Shown here: positions 28,796-38,203 of the stretch, piece by piece | Numbering within the stretch: the stretch's first letter is position 1 | How the letters are laid out: each line of letters starts with the position of its first letter | DNA from: SBAX01 sp964646605 | GTDB lineage: Bacteria > Planctomycetota > Phycisphaerae > UBA1845 | DNA length: 60,698 nucleotides | Direction of reading: 5' to 3' | Assembly: GCA_964646605.1 (NCBI GenBank) | Contig: CAZYEX010000102.1 | Coordinates: 1-60,698 of the forward strand | Position numbers and translations under genes: made by a program | The notes under the pieces: generated by a model | The model's input: only the letters and a program-made list of their open reading frames with translations | What the model was told of the DNA's origin: nothing | The model's database searches: none

Positions 28796-31675
28796 GTGAG
28801 CCGATCCGAGAATCATGATCCCCGCCGAAACGATGCCACCATCACGGTGAAACCATCCGCCAACGAGCACATCGGCACGATGGTCGGGCGCTACAAACTC
28901 CTCGAACAAATCGGCGAGGGCGGCTTCGGCACCGTGTGGGCCGCTGAACAGCGCGAGCCGGTCAAGCGCCGCGTGGCCCTCAAGATCATCAAGCTGGGCA
29001 TGGACACCAGGCAGGTCATCGCCCGCTTCGAGGTCGAGCGGCAGGCGCTGGCCATGATGGACCACCCCAACATCGCCCGCGTGCTCGACGCGGGGGTGAC
29101 CGAGAGCGGCCGGCCGTTCTTCGTGATGGAACTGGTCAAGGGCGTTCGCATCACCGAATACTGTGACAAGGAAAAACTGGCCACGACTAAGCGACTGGAA
29201 CTGTTCATCCAGGTCTGCAACGCCGTGCAACACGCCCACCAGAAGGGCATCATCCATCGCGACATCAAGCCCTCCAACATGCTGGTCACGTTGCACGACG
29301 GCATGCCGGTGCCCAAGGTGATCGACTTCGGCATCGCCAAGGCCACCCACGCCGAGCTGACCGAAAAGACGGTCTACACCGAACAAGGTCAGATGATCGG
29401 CACCCCGGCGTACATGAGTCCCGAACAAGCGGAGATGAGCGGTCTGGACATCGACACGCGAAGCGACATTTATTCGCTCGGAGTCCTGCTCTACGAGTTG
29501 CTCACCGGCAGCATTCCCTTCGACGCCGCCAGACTCAAGATTGCCGGGTACAACGAGATGGTGCGGATCATCCGCGAGGAAGAGCCGCACAAACCAAGCA
29601 CGCGAATCAGCGCCTTGAGTTCAGAGCCGCGCCCGTCAGGAAGCGGTCGTACTGCCGACGAGTCGCAGAAGCAACCGCTCCCTCACGGTCGCGGCTCGGA
29701 AATCGGCACGATTGCGCGTGCCCGTGGGACCGACCCGGGAACGCTGAGGAAGCTCCTCCGCGGCGACCTCGACTGGATCGTGATGAAATGCCTGGAGAAG
29801 GACCGCACGCGGCGTTACGACACCGCCAACGGCCTGGCGATGGACATCGCCCGGCACCTGGGCGACGAGCCGGTTGTGGCCAGGCCGCCATCCCGTGGCT
29901 ATCGGATGCAGAAGTTCGTCCGCCGCAACCGCGGTGCCGTCCTTGGTGTCGCTGTTATAACCGCAGTGCTTATTCTGGGCGTCATCGGCACGACCTGGGG
30001 ATTACTGCGTTCGATGAAAGCTGAACGTGAACAGAGCCGCGAGCGCCAGCTCGCGGAGCAAGCCCGTGTCGAGGCCGAGGGCGTGACCCAGTTCCTCTCC
30101 GACATGCTGGCGGCCGTCGATCCAGGGCAATCCGGCAAAGACGTCTCCGTGCGACAGGTGCTCGACCAAGCGTCGAAGACCATCAGCGAAAAGTTCACCA
30201 ACAATCCATTGGTTGAGGCCCGCTTGCGATCAACGATCGGCAAAAGCTATTTCGGGCTGGGTTTGTACGACGAGGCGGAACGGCACCTTCCGGTCGCGGT
30301 CGAGATGTATCGCCGCCTGCGGGGCGAAGAGCACGTCGAGACGATCCGATCCATGAATGCGCTCACCTGGCTGTACTTTCGCTGGAATCGCATCGACGAA
30401 GCCTGGGCGCTGAACGAGCGGGCGGTGGAGAAATCACGCCATGGGCTTGGAGAGGGAAACGCGGAAACGCTGACGGCCCTGAACCTTAAGGCCAACCTCA
30501 TGACCGAGACTGACCGCTGGGAGGGACTGCTCACTCTTCGCAAGCATGTCCTGGAGCAGCGGCGCCGGACCCTCGGCGATGAACACCTGGACACGCTGAA
30601 TTCCATGCAAAACTTAGCCTATTTCTGCATCGAAACCGGGCGCACCAGCGAAGGGGCGAGTTTGATTGAACAATGCGTTGCAATCATGCGCCGCGTACGG
30701 GGCGACGAACATCCGGATACGCTGCGGTCGATGAGAAACTTGGCGCTCGCGTATCTCACACTCGGGCATAGCCAGGAGGCGGTGACTCTGCTGGAGCGCG
30801 TAGTTGCCACTCGCCGCCGCGTCCTGGGCGAGGAGCATGATTTTACGCTTGTAGACATTACTTACCTCGCCTGGTTCTACGCGGAACTCGATCGCATCGC
30901 CGAAGCTCGCACGCTGTTTGAAGAGGCGTTGGAGACGTACCGCCGCGTTTTTGGCGAGCAGAGCGTGCTTACGGCCATGCCGATGCAATGGTACGCCCGG
31001 AGCCTGCTGACCACGGGGTCGGAGGAACGACGAAACGAGAACGCAGAGGAAGCGCTAAGTCTCGCGGAACGAACTTGCACGCTGGAAGAAAAAGGCTGCG
31101 GTGCTAACTGGTATCTCCTCGATGTGCTCGCGCTTGCCCAGCATCTGACGGGGGATACGGAAAAGGCCATCGAGACGCAGAAAAAGTCCCTCTTGAACAT
31201 GCGGGAAGATCACGCTTTGCGCTGGGACTATGAAGGGCGCCTGGCTACCTACTACCGCGGCGTGGGGCGCGTGGACGACGCCGCCCGCCTCGCCCGTCAG
31301 CGTCTGGAGACCCTGCGTCGCCTCCTTGAGCGCGGGGGAGAACGCCCGCAAGCATTGAACGATTACGCACGGGACCTGTTGACCATCGAGGCGCCGGACC
31401 TGCGTGACCCGGCGGCGGCCCTTCCTCTCGCGGAGCGGGCCTGCGCCCTGGCGGAGGAGCGTGGTACCTATGGGAGCTGGAACTACCTCGACACGCTGGC
31501 GTTGGCCCAGCACCGCTCCGGCGATACGGCCAAGGCGATCGAGACGCAGAGACGGGCGCTGGGCCTGATCCCGCCGGAGTATCATCAGCAACGCAAGGAA
31601 ATGGAGCAGCGCCTGGCCGAGTACGAGGCCGCCCTCACGGCGCAGCGGGATTCCAAGGACGCCTCGACACCCTGA
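28796..31675 (+). CDS. Membrane Ser/Thr protein kinase with TPR repeats
   Basis: A 959-residue Hanks-type kinase. The GTG start has AGGAG seven bases upstream. The kinase domain (~30-360) has GEGGFGTVW, VALKIIKLGMD, HRDIKPSNM, VIDFGIAKA and MSPEQAEMSG. A palindrome-encoded insertion (~277-301, SEPRPSGSG...PLPHGRGSE) falls late in the domain, before the conserved DLDWIVMKCLEKDRTRRY segment. One membrane helix (~380-403) precedes tetratricopeptide repeats (~420-940), of the kinesin-light-chain-like 42-residue type, which bind proteins. This kinase layout is common in planctomycetes. Its targets are unknown; it is near, but probably not in an operon with, the WD40 kinase. Confidence 0.92.
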   Translation: MSRSENHDPRRNDATITVKPSANEHIGTMVGRYKLLEQIGEGGFGTVWAAEQREPVKRRVALKIIKLGMDTRQVIARFEVERQALAMMDHPNIARVLDAGVTESGRPFFVMELVKGVRITEYCDKEKLATTKRLELFIQVCNAVQHAHQKGIIHRDIKPSNMLVTLHDGMPVPKVIDFGIAKATHAELTEKTVYTEQGQMIGTPAYMSPEQAEMSGLDIDTRSDIYSLGVLLYELLTGSIPFDAARLKIAGYNEMVRIIREEEPHKPSTRISALSSEPRPSGSGRTADESQKQPLPHGRGSEIGTIARARGTDPGTLRKLLRGDLDWIVMKCLEKDRTRRYDTANGLAMDIARHLGDEPVVARPPSRGYRMQKFVRRNRGAVLGVAVITAVLILGVIGTTWGLLRSMKAEREQSRERQLAEQARVEAEGVTQFLSDMLAAVDPGQSGKDVSVRQVLDQASKTISEKFTNNPLVEARLRSTIGKSYFGLGLYDEAERHLPVAVEMYRRLRGEEHVETIRSMNALTWLYFRWNRIDEAWALNERAVEKSRHGLGEGNAETLTALNLKANLMTETDRWEGLLTLRKHVLEQRRRTLGDEHLDTLNSMQNLAYFCIETGRTSEGASLIEQCVAIMRRVRGDEHPDTLRSMRNLALAYLTLGHSQEAVTLLERVVATRRRVLGEEHDFTLVDITYLAWFYAELDRIAEARTLFEEALETYRRVFGEQSVLTAMPMQWYARSLLTTGSEERRNENAEEALSLAERTCTLEEKGCGANWYLLDVLALAQHLTGDTEKAIETQKKSLLNMREDHALRWDYEGRLATYYRGVGRVDDAARLARQRLETLRRLLERGGERPQALNDYARDLLTIEAPDLRDPAAALPLAERACALAEERGTYGSWNYLDTLALAQHRSGDTAKAIETQRRALGLIPPEYHQQRKEMEQRLAEYEAALTAQRDSKDASTP
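29624..29697. repeat. Palindromic repeat inserted in frame in the TPR kinase gene
   Basis: Two 23-base arms (29624-29646 and 29675-29697) are inverted repeats with about 20 of 23 bases matching around a 28-base loop. The arm consensus GAGCCGCG(A/C)CCGT(G/C)AGG resembles the REP-like units after stop codons at 50979 and 58263. It has inserted without breaking the reading frame, adding about 25 residues. Confidence 0.7.
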
Positions 31676-31797
31676 ATGTTGATCGGTCTTCGAGTCTGCG
31701 TAGCGTTTGGTAGGGTCGGGGGTCGAAACGGAAAAAAGAAATCGCGCAGAGACTCTCCACGCTCGAGGCAATTGCGGTTTGCGAAAGACGGCGCGAA

Positions 31798-32436
31798 CTA
31801 AGCCGGGCGACGGCGAATCAACGCCACGATGCCGCCGACGGCAAGCAGCGAAAGCGTCATCGGCTCGGGAACGCCCGTGCCGCGGAGCGTCCAAGTAGAG
31901 AGCGAACCGGAGTCGCCGGCGGAGTCGTCGATGATCAGGAGGATCCAAGCGTCGGTGCCGCCGGACTGCTTGAGGTACTGCCCCAAACCGCCCTGCGGTG
32001 GCGGAACGTCGCCCTCGAACTCGGTCAGGAATGTTCCGGAAACGATTTGACCATTCTCGGGTACCTGGCCCTCGGCGCCGTCGTTGAAGATCAGGTTAAC
32101 GCCGATGATCGGAAGCGAATCGCCGCGATCGGTCATCACTTCGAGCGTCTCGCCGAACGGGTCAATCAGATAGATATCCAAATCCGCCGGCTCGGTGTGG
32201 GTCAGGCCGGTCAGTACCAACTCCAAGCTAAGGATCTGCGTGATGCGCGGGTCGACCATGGTCAACGAAAACGCGGAAATACCTTCGTTGTCGTTGTTCA
32301 GATCGATGTCGGGGATGGCCCCGCCGTCCGCCGTGAAGCTGAAACCAAACGGCGTTTCTCCGCCTCCGCCCGTACCCAACGCGGCCGACGCAAACGCCAA
32401 TCCAAACACCGGTACCAAGACTTTGCTAAGCTTCAT
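31798..32436 (-). CDS. PEP-CTERM surface protein with P-domain-like fold
   Basis: 212 residues from the ATG at 32436, chosen because GGAGG lies 8 bases upstream and it gives a normal signal peptide (MKLSKVLVPVFGLAFASAALG). The body (~40-180) resembles the proprotein convertase P domain: TEPADLDIYLIDPFGE, then WILLIIDDSAGDSGSLSTWTL. The C-terminus is VPEP, a hydrophobic helix and RRRPA, a PEP-CTERM signal. By family knowledge it is sorted by an exosortase and exported to the surface or extracellular matrix. No exosortase is in this window. Convergent with the TPR kinase (122-bp gap). Confidence 0.88.
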   Translation of the reverse strand: MKLSKVLVPVFGLAFASAALGTGGGGETPFGFSFTADGGAIPDIDLNNDNEGISAFSLTMVDPRITQILSLELVLTGLTHTEPADLDIYLIDPFGETLEVMTDRGDSLPIIGVNLIFNDGAEGQVPENGQIVSGTFLTEFEGDVPPPQGGLGQYLKQSGGTDAWILLIIDDSAGDSGSLSTWTLRGTGVPEPMTLSLLAVGGIVALIRRRPA

Positions 32437-32725
32437 CCTTCCAACCTCCACGTGTCGGTATACATCACGAGCCTTGCCGCCAAACAATTCGTTGGGCAAC
32501 ACTAGCCCACCCCACAGATGCAACGGGGTCCGCGTCCGCCGACAACCCTTGCACGCAGACCAGTATAGCCCCGTCCTCCCAAGAGTTCAACCACCTGGTG
32601 AAACAAAAAACTCTCACCGTCCAGAAACCTCGATCCACAGATGCCCAGCACCCGATAACCAGCCAACCGTGTCGAAACGCCATATACACTGCAATATGCG
32701 CAGTATTGGGCGAATCGTGCCGCCG

Positions 32726-35700
32726 TCAAGCCGTTTCCGGCCTGCGGCCAAAGTACACCTTGGCACCCGTGAGCAACAACAGCGTGAGGATCACCAAACC
32801 CCACTGGGACATCGTCGGTACGGTTTCCACTATGTCGCAAGCGTCATCCACTCCGTCGTCGTCGCTGTCCATGCCGGTGCAGACGGAACCCACGCCCTGG
32901 AACATCCCACCCTCGCCGGGCATGTTTTCGCATTGCTCGGAAGTCACCACGCCCAGGCAGGGTCCGGCGCGCAGGCAGCAGGCCCCGCATTTGTCGTTGT
33001 CATAAGAGCAACCGCCGGTCGTACAGGCCTCGTTGGTGCAAGGGTCGTTGTCCTCACACGCGGAGTCGTCGGGGGTCCGCACACACCGATCGGAGAGCGC
33101 GTCGCAGGCATCGACCGTGCAATCCACGGCGTCGTCGCAATCCGGCGGCGCACCCGCGACGCAGCCCGAGGCGGGGTTACAAACCTCGGCCCCGGTGCAG
33201 AAGAAGGTGTCGTCGCAGACGCTGTTGCTGGGCTGATGTTGGCACATATCCGTTGCTTCGTTGCACGAGTCGGTGGTGCAACCGATACCGTCCTTGCAAT
33301 CGGGCGCCGTGCCCGCCTGACAGCCGTTGACGGGGTCGCAGGCTTCCACGCCGTTGCAGAAGAGGCCGTCGTTGCACAAGCCGTTCTTGGGCGTGTGTGT
33401 ACACATGTTCTTGGCCTCATTGCAGGCGTCGTTGGTGCAGTCCACACCGTCGTTACAGTTGGGCGCCGGTCCGGAGACGCAGCCCAACACCGGATCGCAG
33501 CTCTCCGACCCGTCGCAGAACATGCCGTTGTCGCACGCCAGATCGTTGGGGACGTGCGTACAGGTATCGGTGGTCTCGTCGCAGGCGTCGATGGTGCAGG
33601 CGCTGCCGTCGGTGCAGTTGGGCGGGGTGCCGGGTTGACATCCGAGCAGCGGATCGCACCGCTCGCTGCCGTTGCAGAATTGTCCATCGCTACACTCCCC
33701 GTTGTCGGGGGCGTGGACGCACATATCCGTCACCTCGTTGCAGGAATCGACCGTACACAGCACGGGGTCGGTGCAATCCGGCGGCGTGCCGGGCAAACAA
33801 CCCAGCAGGGCGTCGCAGGTTTCGACGCCGTTGCAGAACTGGGAGTCGTTGCAGGCGCCGTTGTCGGGAGTGCTCTGGCAGGCGTCGGTCTGCGGATCGC
33901 ACTCGTCGCGTGTGCAGGCCACATGGTCGTCGCAAATCGGCGGCGTTCCCGGTACGCAGAAACCGGTGACTTCGTCGCAGGTCTCCAGGCCGTTGCAAAA
34001 GACCCCGTCGTTACACTTGGCATCGCTTAAGCAAAGCACGCAACGGGTATTCGGCTCGTCGCACTGCGTGGGCGGTAAGCACGGATTGGGGCCGTCTTGG
34101 CACCCGAGCTGCGGATCGCAGAACTCGTCGCCGTCGCAGAACAGCGGGTTGTCGCAGAAGTCGTGGTCCGGGTCGTGCAGGCAAGTATCGCTTGCCTCGT
34201 CACAGGAGTCCACGGTGCAAGCGACCCCGTCGTCGCAATTCGGCGGTGTACCGGGCTGACAGTCGTTGAGCGGATCGCAAAACTCGACGCCGTTGCAATG
34301 CTGCAAGTCGTCGCAGGCCGCGTCGTTGGGCATGTGTACGCACGTGTCACCGGCTTCGTCGCACGAATCGACCGTGCAGCCCACGCCGTCATCACAGTTG
34401 GGAGGCGTTCCCGCCCGGCATCCGGCGAGCGGGTCGCAGTACTCCACGCCGTTGCAGAATTGCTGATCGTTGCAGGGGGCGTCATCGGGCGTGTGGGTGC
34501 AAACGTCGTTGAACTCGTCGCACGCGTCGATGGTGCACGCCACGCCGTCGTTGCAGTTGGGCGGGGTACCTGGTTGGCAACCGTTGATGGGGTGGCAAAG
34601 CTCCACGCCGTCGCAGAACTGACCGTTGCTGCACGCATTGTCGTCGGGGGTGTGGTCGCAGCCGTCGGTCGATTCGTTGCACGAATCGACGGTGCAGGCG
34701 ACGCCGTCGTCGCAGTCGGGCGGCGTGCCGGGTTGACAGTCCAGCAGCGGGTGGCAGTATTCGACGCCGTTGCAGAAGTCACCATCCACGCAGCCGAAGT
34801 TTTCCGGTGCGTGATCGCAACTGTCGGTATTGGGGTTGCAGAAGTCCAGGGTGCAGGGTACGCCATCGTTGCAACTGGGGGCGGCGCCGAACCCTTGGCA
34901 GGTTCCGTTCAGCGGATCGCAAAACTCCAGGCCGGTGCAGAAAAGTCCGTCGTCGCACTGCTCGTGGGTCAAGCACTGCACGCAGCGATCATTGGCTTCA
35001 TCGCACTTGGTGGGCATCTGGCACGGATCGGGCGCGTCCTGGCAACCGAGCTGCGCATCGCAGAACTCGTCGCCGTTGCAGAACGCCGGGTCGTCGCAGA
35101 AGTCGTGGTCGGGCGTGTGCGTACACACGTCGTTGACCTCGTCGCAAGCGTCGACGGTGCAGGCGACCAGGTCATCGCAGTTGGGCGGCGTGCCGGGCTG
35201 GCAATCGTTGAACAGGTGGCAAAACTCCACGCCGTTGCAGAACTGCAAGTCGTTGCAGAACGCGTCGCTCGGAGTGTTGATGCAAGTGTCGTTGGCTTCG
35301 TCGCAAGCGTCGACCGTGCATGCCACCCCGTCGGCGCAGTTCGGCGGCGTCCCTGCCTGGCAGCCGCTCTGCGGATCGCAGAACTCCAAACCGTTGCAGA
35401 ACTGCATGTCATTACAGGCCGCGTGGTTGGGGACGTGCTCGCAGGCGTCATTCGCTTCATCGCACGTATCGACGGTGCAACCGACGTTGTCGTTGCAATC
35501 CGGCGGTGTTCCGGCCTGGCAGCTAAGAAGAACGTCGCACGTTTCGACTCCGTTGCAATGCTGACCGTCGCTGCAAACACTGTCCACGGGCGTGTGGTCA
35601 CAGGAGTCCGTCGATTCGTTGCAGGCGTCGGTGGTGCAGGCGATGCCGTCGCTGCAATTGGGGGGCGTTCCCGCCTGACAGCCGTTGATCGGATCGCAGG

Positions 35701-38203
35701 TCTCCACGCCGGTGCAATGCAGTCCGTCGCTGCACGCACTGTCGTTCGGAGCGTGGTCGCAGCTATCGGTGGTCTCGTTGCAGGAATCGACGGTACACAT
35801 GACTCCGTCGTCGCAGTTGGGCGGCGTGCCGGGCTGGCAGCCGAGCGTTGCGTGGCAGATTTCGTCGCCGTCGCAGTGCTGCCCGTTGCCGCAGGCGGCG
35901 TTGTCGAGCGTGTGCGTGCAGGCGTCGAGGCCGGGATTGCAAGCGTCGATGGTGCATGACACGCTGTCGTCACAACTGGGCGGCGTCCCCGGAACACAAA
36001 GCCCGGTGACCGTGTTGCAAGTCTCCACGCCCGTGCAGAAAAGTCCGTCGTTGCACTGCGCGTCGCTTAGGCAGGTCACGCAGCGGTCGTTGGGCTCGTC
36101 GCATTTGGTGGGCGGGTTGCAGGGGTCGGTCCCATCCTGACAGCCCAGCAGAGGGTCGCAGGACTCGGTGCCGTCGCAGAAGGACCCGTTGCTGCATGAA
36201 GCGTGATCCGGCGTATGCGTGCAGGTGTCGCCGGCTTCGTCGCAGGCGTCGATGGTGCAGATCACGCCGTCGTTGCAGTTGGGCGGGGTTCCGGCCTGGC
36301 AGCCCAAAGTCGCATGGCAGGTTTCGCTTCCGTCGCAGAACTGCACGTTGTCACAAAAGGCGTTGTTGGTGGCGTGGTCGCAACTGTCGGTCGATTCGTT
36401 ACAGGAGTCAATGGTGCAGGCGACGCCGTCGGAACAATTGGGCGGGGTGCCCGAGGTACAATCGTTGATCGGGTCGCAGGTCTCCACGCCGGTGCAGAAC
36501 TGGCCGTCGTCGCAGGCGGCGTTGTTGGGCGCGTGGTCGCAGGAATCGGTGCCCTCGTTGCAGGTGTCCACGGTGCAGGAAACGCCGTCGTTGCAGTTCG
36601 GGGCGGTCCCCGCCTGGCAATCGAGCGTCGCGTGGCAGGTTTCGTTGCCGTTGCAGTAGGCCCCGTCGCTGCACAGGGCGTTGTCCGTAGCGTGGTCGCA
36701 GGTGTCAGCGGCTTCGTTGCAGGAGTCGTGCGTACAGGGAACACCGTCGTCGCAATTGGGCGCCGTGCCTCCCTGGCAGCCCAGGGTCGGATGGCAGGTT
36801 TCCCCGCCGTCGCAGAAGGCGCCGTTGTTGCACGCGGAGTTGTCGGCCGTGTTCGTGCAGGTGTCGTTGGCTTCGTTGCAGGCGTCGATGGTGCATCCCA
36901 CGTCGTCATTGCAGTTGGGCGGCGTTCCGGCCTGGCACCCGTTGACCGCGTCGCAGGTCTCGGTCCCGTTGCAGAATGCCCCGTCGGTGCAGGCGGCGTT
37001 GTTGGGCGTACGAACGCAGCTATCCGTGGCCTCGTTGCAGGTATCGACGGTGCAAGACACTCCGTCGCCGCAGTTGGGCGGCGTGCCCGGTTGGCACCCG
37101 AGCGTCGGGTGGCACGTCTCGGCACCGTTGCAGTATTGCTCGTCGTCGCAGGACGAATTGTGGGGCGTGTGGACGCACGTGTCGTTCGACTCGTTGCACG
37201 AGTCCTTGGTACAAGCCACCCCGTCATCGCAGTTCGGCGGCGTACCGGGTTGGCATCCGGTTACCGGATCGCAGATTTCCGTTCCGTTGCAGAATTGCCC
37301 ATCGCTGCAATCATTGGTAACCGTGATCAGCGTGGTCCGGCACTCCGTACAGGGGACGTTGGTCCCTTTGTCGCGAATTTTGACGCCCACGGTGAGCGTT
37401 GAGGTGGGGTTGATGGTGATGCAACAAGGTTGATCGGGCAGGCAGCCGGGATCGCCGGTGTTCGTGGTGAGATCGTCAAACCCGCCGCCGCCGAAGCACG
37501 TTCCGCCGGGGCAGTCGGTCGCCTCGCCGCACTTGTTTCCGTTGTTGCTCCCACCGGAGCACACGCCACAGATGCCGTCGCCGTCGAGGTCCCAGTCGTA
37601 TTCGAGGTTCCCGCTACCCAGCGTTCCGCCGCCGCTCTTCAGTGCGCATACTTGCACCGGATCGCCGCAACCGACGGGGTTCGGAACGGCGGTCATGGTG
37701 GCGGAATTCAGCAGGCAGGTGTCGTTGCAACCACGGATGCGCAGGTAGGATTCACCGGAGGCGTTCGGAAAAACATCCACGACCGAACCGCCGGTACAAC
37801 CGCCGGCGCGCTCTCCGATTTCGATTCGCCAGTTGTCTGCGGCTTTGAAATCGGCGTTGGCGTTGGGCGAGATGTCGGCAATGATGTGATCCGCGAAAAC
37901 GACGGCCGTGTCGTTGCCGCTGGAGTTGGCGGAACCGCACGGAGCGCCGCCTTCACGCTTGATCATAACCTCATAGCATTTGTTGACGTTGAAGGTCCCG
38001 AACAGGGTGAGTTGGAAGTTGTCGAAGTTCGGAGAAGAGACTTCATGCGGGTCGCCGAGGGTGGCGTGCGCAGGGTCGACCGCGAAATCGGTGACCACGA
38101 AGGCCGCCGATGCGGGAGCGGAAAACGCAAGCGCTCCCGCGAGGAGAACCCCGACGCTCAGATGGAACTGCCGCGTGCCCCGTCGAAATGATCGTTGCAA
38201 CAC
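32726..38203 (-). CDS. Giant Cys-rich repeat protein with IPTL-CTERM tail
   Basis: A 1825-residue exported protein. The GTG at 38203 has GAGGAGG six bases upstream. The signal peptide (~1-34) leads into a ~250-residue beta domain with a few Cys pairs, then about 27 tandem units of ~53 residues, each with about eight Cys (pattern C-[D/N]DGVACT-x-D-[S/A]CNE-x3-D-x-C...FCNG-x-E-x-C). Three shorter variant units carry PPTKCDEPNDRCV-like wording. The C-terminus is DDDGVDDACD, then VPTMSQWGLVILTLLLL and a basic end, matching the IPTL-CTERM signal. It is probably an extended disulphide-rod anchored at the envelope, acting in adhesion or structure (inference). No enzyme domain is visible. Confidence 0.88.
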   Translation of the reverse strand: MLQRSFRRGTRQFHLSVGVLLAGALAFSAPASAAFVVTDFAVDPAHATLGDPHEVSSPNFDNFQLTLFGTFNVNKCYEVMIKREGGAPCGSANSSGNDTAVVFADHIIADISPNANADFKAADNWRIEIGERAGGCTGGSVVDVFPNASGESYLRIRGCNDTCLLNSATMTAVPNPVGCGDPVQVCALKSGGGTLGSGNLEYDWDLDGDGICGVCSGGSNNGNKCGEATDCPGGTCFGGGGFDDLTTNTGDPGCLPDQPCCITINPTSTLTVGVKIRDKGTNVPCTECRTTLITVTNDCSDGQFCNGTEICDPVTGCQPGTPPNCDDGVACTKDSCNESNDTCVHTPHNSSCDDEQYCNGAETCHPTLGCQPGTPPNCGDGVSCTVDTCNEATDSCVRTPNNAACTDGAFCNGTETCDAVNGCQAGTPPNCNDDVGCTIDACNEANDTCTNTADNSACNNGAFCDGGETCHPTLGCQGGTAPNCDDGVPCTHDSCNEAADTCDHATDNALCSDGAYCNGNETCHATLDCQAGTAPNCNDGVSCTVDTCNEGTDSCDHAPNNAACDDGQFCTGVETCDPINDCTSGTPPNCSDGVACTIDSCNESTDSCDHATNNAFCDNVQFCDGSETCHATLGCQAGTPPNCNDGVICTIDACDEAGDTCTHTPDHASCSNGSFCDGTESCDPLLGCQDGTDPCNPPTKCDEPNDRCVTCLSDAQCNDGLFCTGVETCNTVTGLCVPGTPPSCDDSVSCTIDACNPGLDACTHTLDNAACGNGQHCDGDEICHATLGCQPGTPPNCDDGVMCTVDSCNETTDSCDHAPNDSACSDGLHCTGVETCDPINGCQAGTPPNCSDGIACTTDACNESTDSCDHTPVDSVCSDGQHCNGVETCDVLLSCQAGTPPDCNDNVGCTVDTCDEANDACEHVPNHAACNDMQFCNGLEFCDPQSGCQAGTPPNCADGVACTVDACDEANDTCINTPSDAFCNDLQFCNGVEFCHLFNDCQPGTPPNCDDLVACTVDACDEVNDVCTHTPDHDFCDDPAFCNGDEFCDAQLGCQDAPDPCQMPTKCDEANDRCVQCLTHEQCDDGLFCTGLEFCDPLNGTCQGFGAAPSCNDGVPCTLDFCNPNTDSCDHAPENFGCVDGDFCNGVEYCHPLLDCQPGTPPDCDDGVACTVDSCNESTDGCDHTPDDNACSNGQFCDGVELCHPINGCQPGTPPNCNDGVACTIDACDEFNDVCTHTPDDAPCNDQQFCNGVEYCDPLAGCRAGTPPNCDDGVGCTVDSCDEAGDTCVHMPNDAACDDLQHCNGVEFCDPLNDCQPGTPPNCDDGVACTVDSCDEASDTCLHDPDHDFCDNPLFCDGDEFCDPQLGCQDGPNPCLPPTQCDEPNTRCVLCLSDAKCNDGVFCNGLETCDEVTGFCVPGTPPICDDHVACTRDECDPQTDACQSTPDNGACNDSQFCNGVETCDALLGCLPGTPPDCTDPVLCTVDSCNEVTDMCVHAPDNGECSDGQFCNGSERCDPLLGCQPGTPPNCTDGSACTIDACDETTDTCTHVPNDLACDNGMFCDGSESCDPVLGCVSGPAPNCNDGVDCTNDACNEAKNMCTHTPKNGLCNDGLFCNGVEACDPVNGCQAGTAPDCKDGIGCTTDSCNEATDMCQHQPSNSVCDDTFFCTGAEVCNPASGCVAGAPPDCDDAVDCTVDACDALSDRCVRTPDDSACEDNDPCTNEACTTGGCSYDNDKCGACCLRAGPCLGVVTSEQCENMPGEGGMFQGVGSVCTGMDSDDDGVDDACDIVETVPTMSQWGLVILTLLLLTGAKVYFGRRPETA
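33045..37315 (-). repeat. ~27-fold tandem repeat of ~159 bp coding Cys-rich units
   Basis: The repeat forms most of the coding sequence at 32726-38203. Units are ~53 codons with strong conservation of Cys codons. Three units lacking part of the loop recur 6-7 units apart, giving a longer period of about 350 codons. On the opposite strand the repeat keeps very long open frames that are not genes. Confidence 0.8.

Noticed and set aside
27992..29590. A 532-codon minus-strand frame opposite the HAD and TPR kinase genes
   Set aside because: The plus-strand genes have complete domain motifs and ribosome binding sites; the minus frame has neither.
33045..37315. Regular repeats that could suggest a CRISPR array
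   Set aside because: The period is ~159 bp with no unique spacers, and the unit is a coding repeat with conserved Cys codons.
32195..37402. Very long plus-strand open frames (611, 620 and 399 codons) opposite the Cys-rich protein
   Set aside because: They are antisense shadows of a GC-rich tandem repeat; no signal peptide, ribosome binding site or domain, while the minus-strand frame has all of these.
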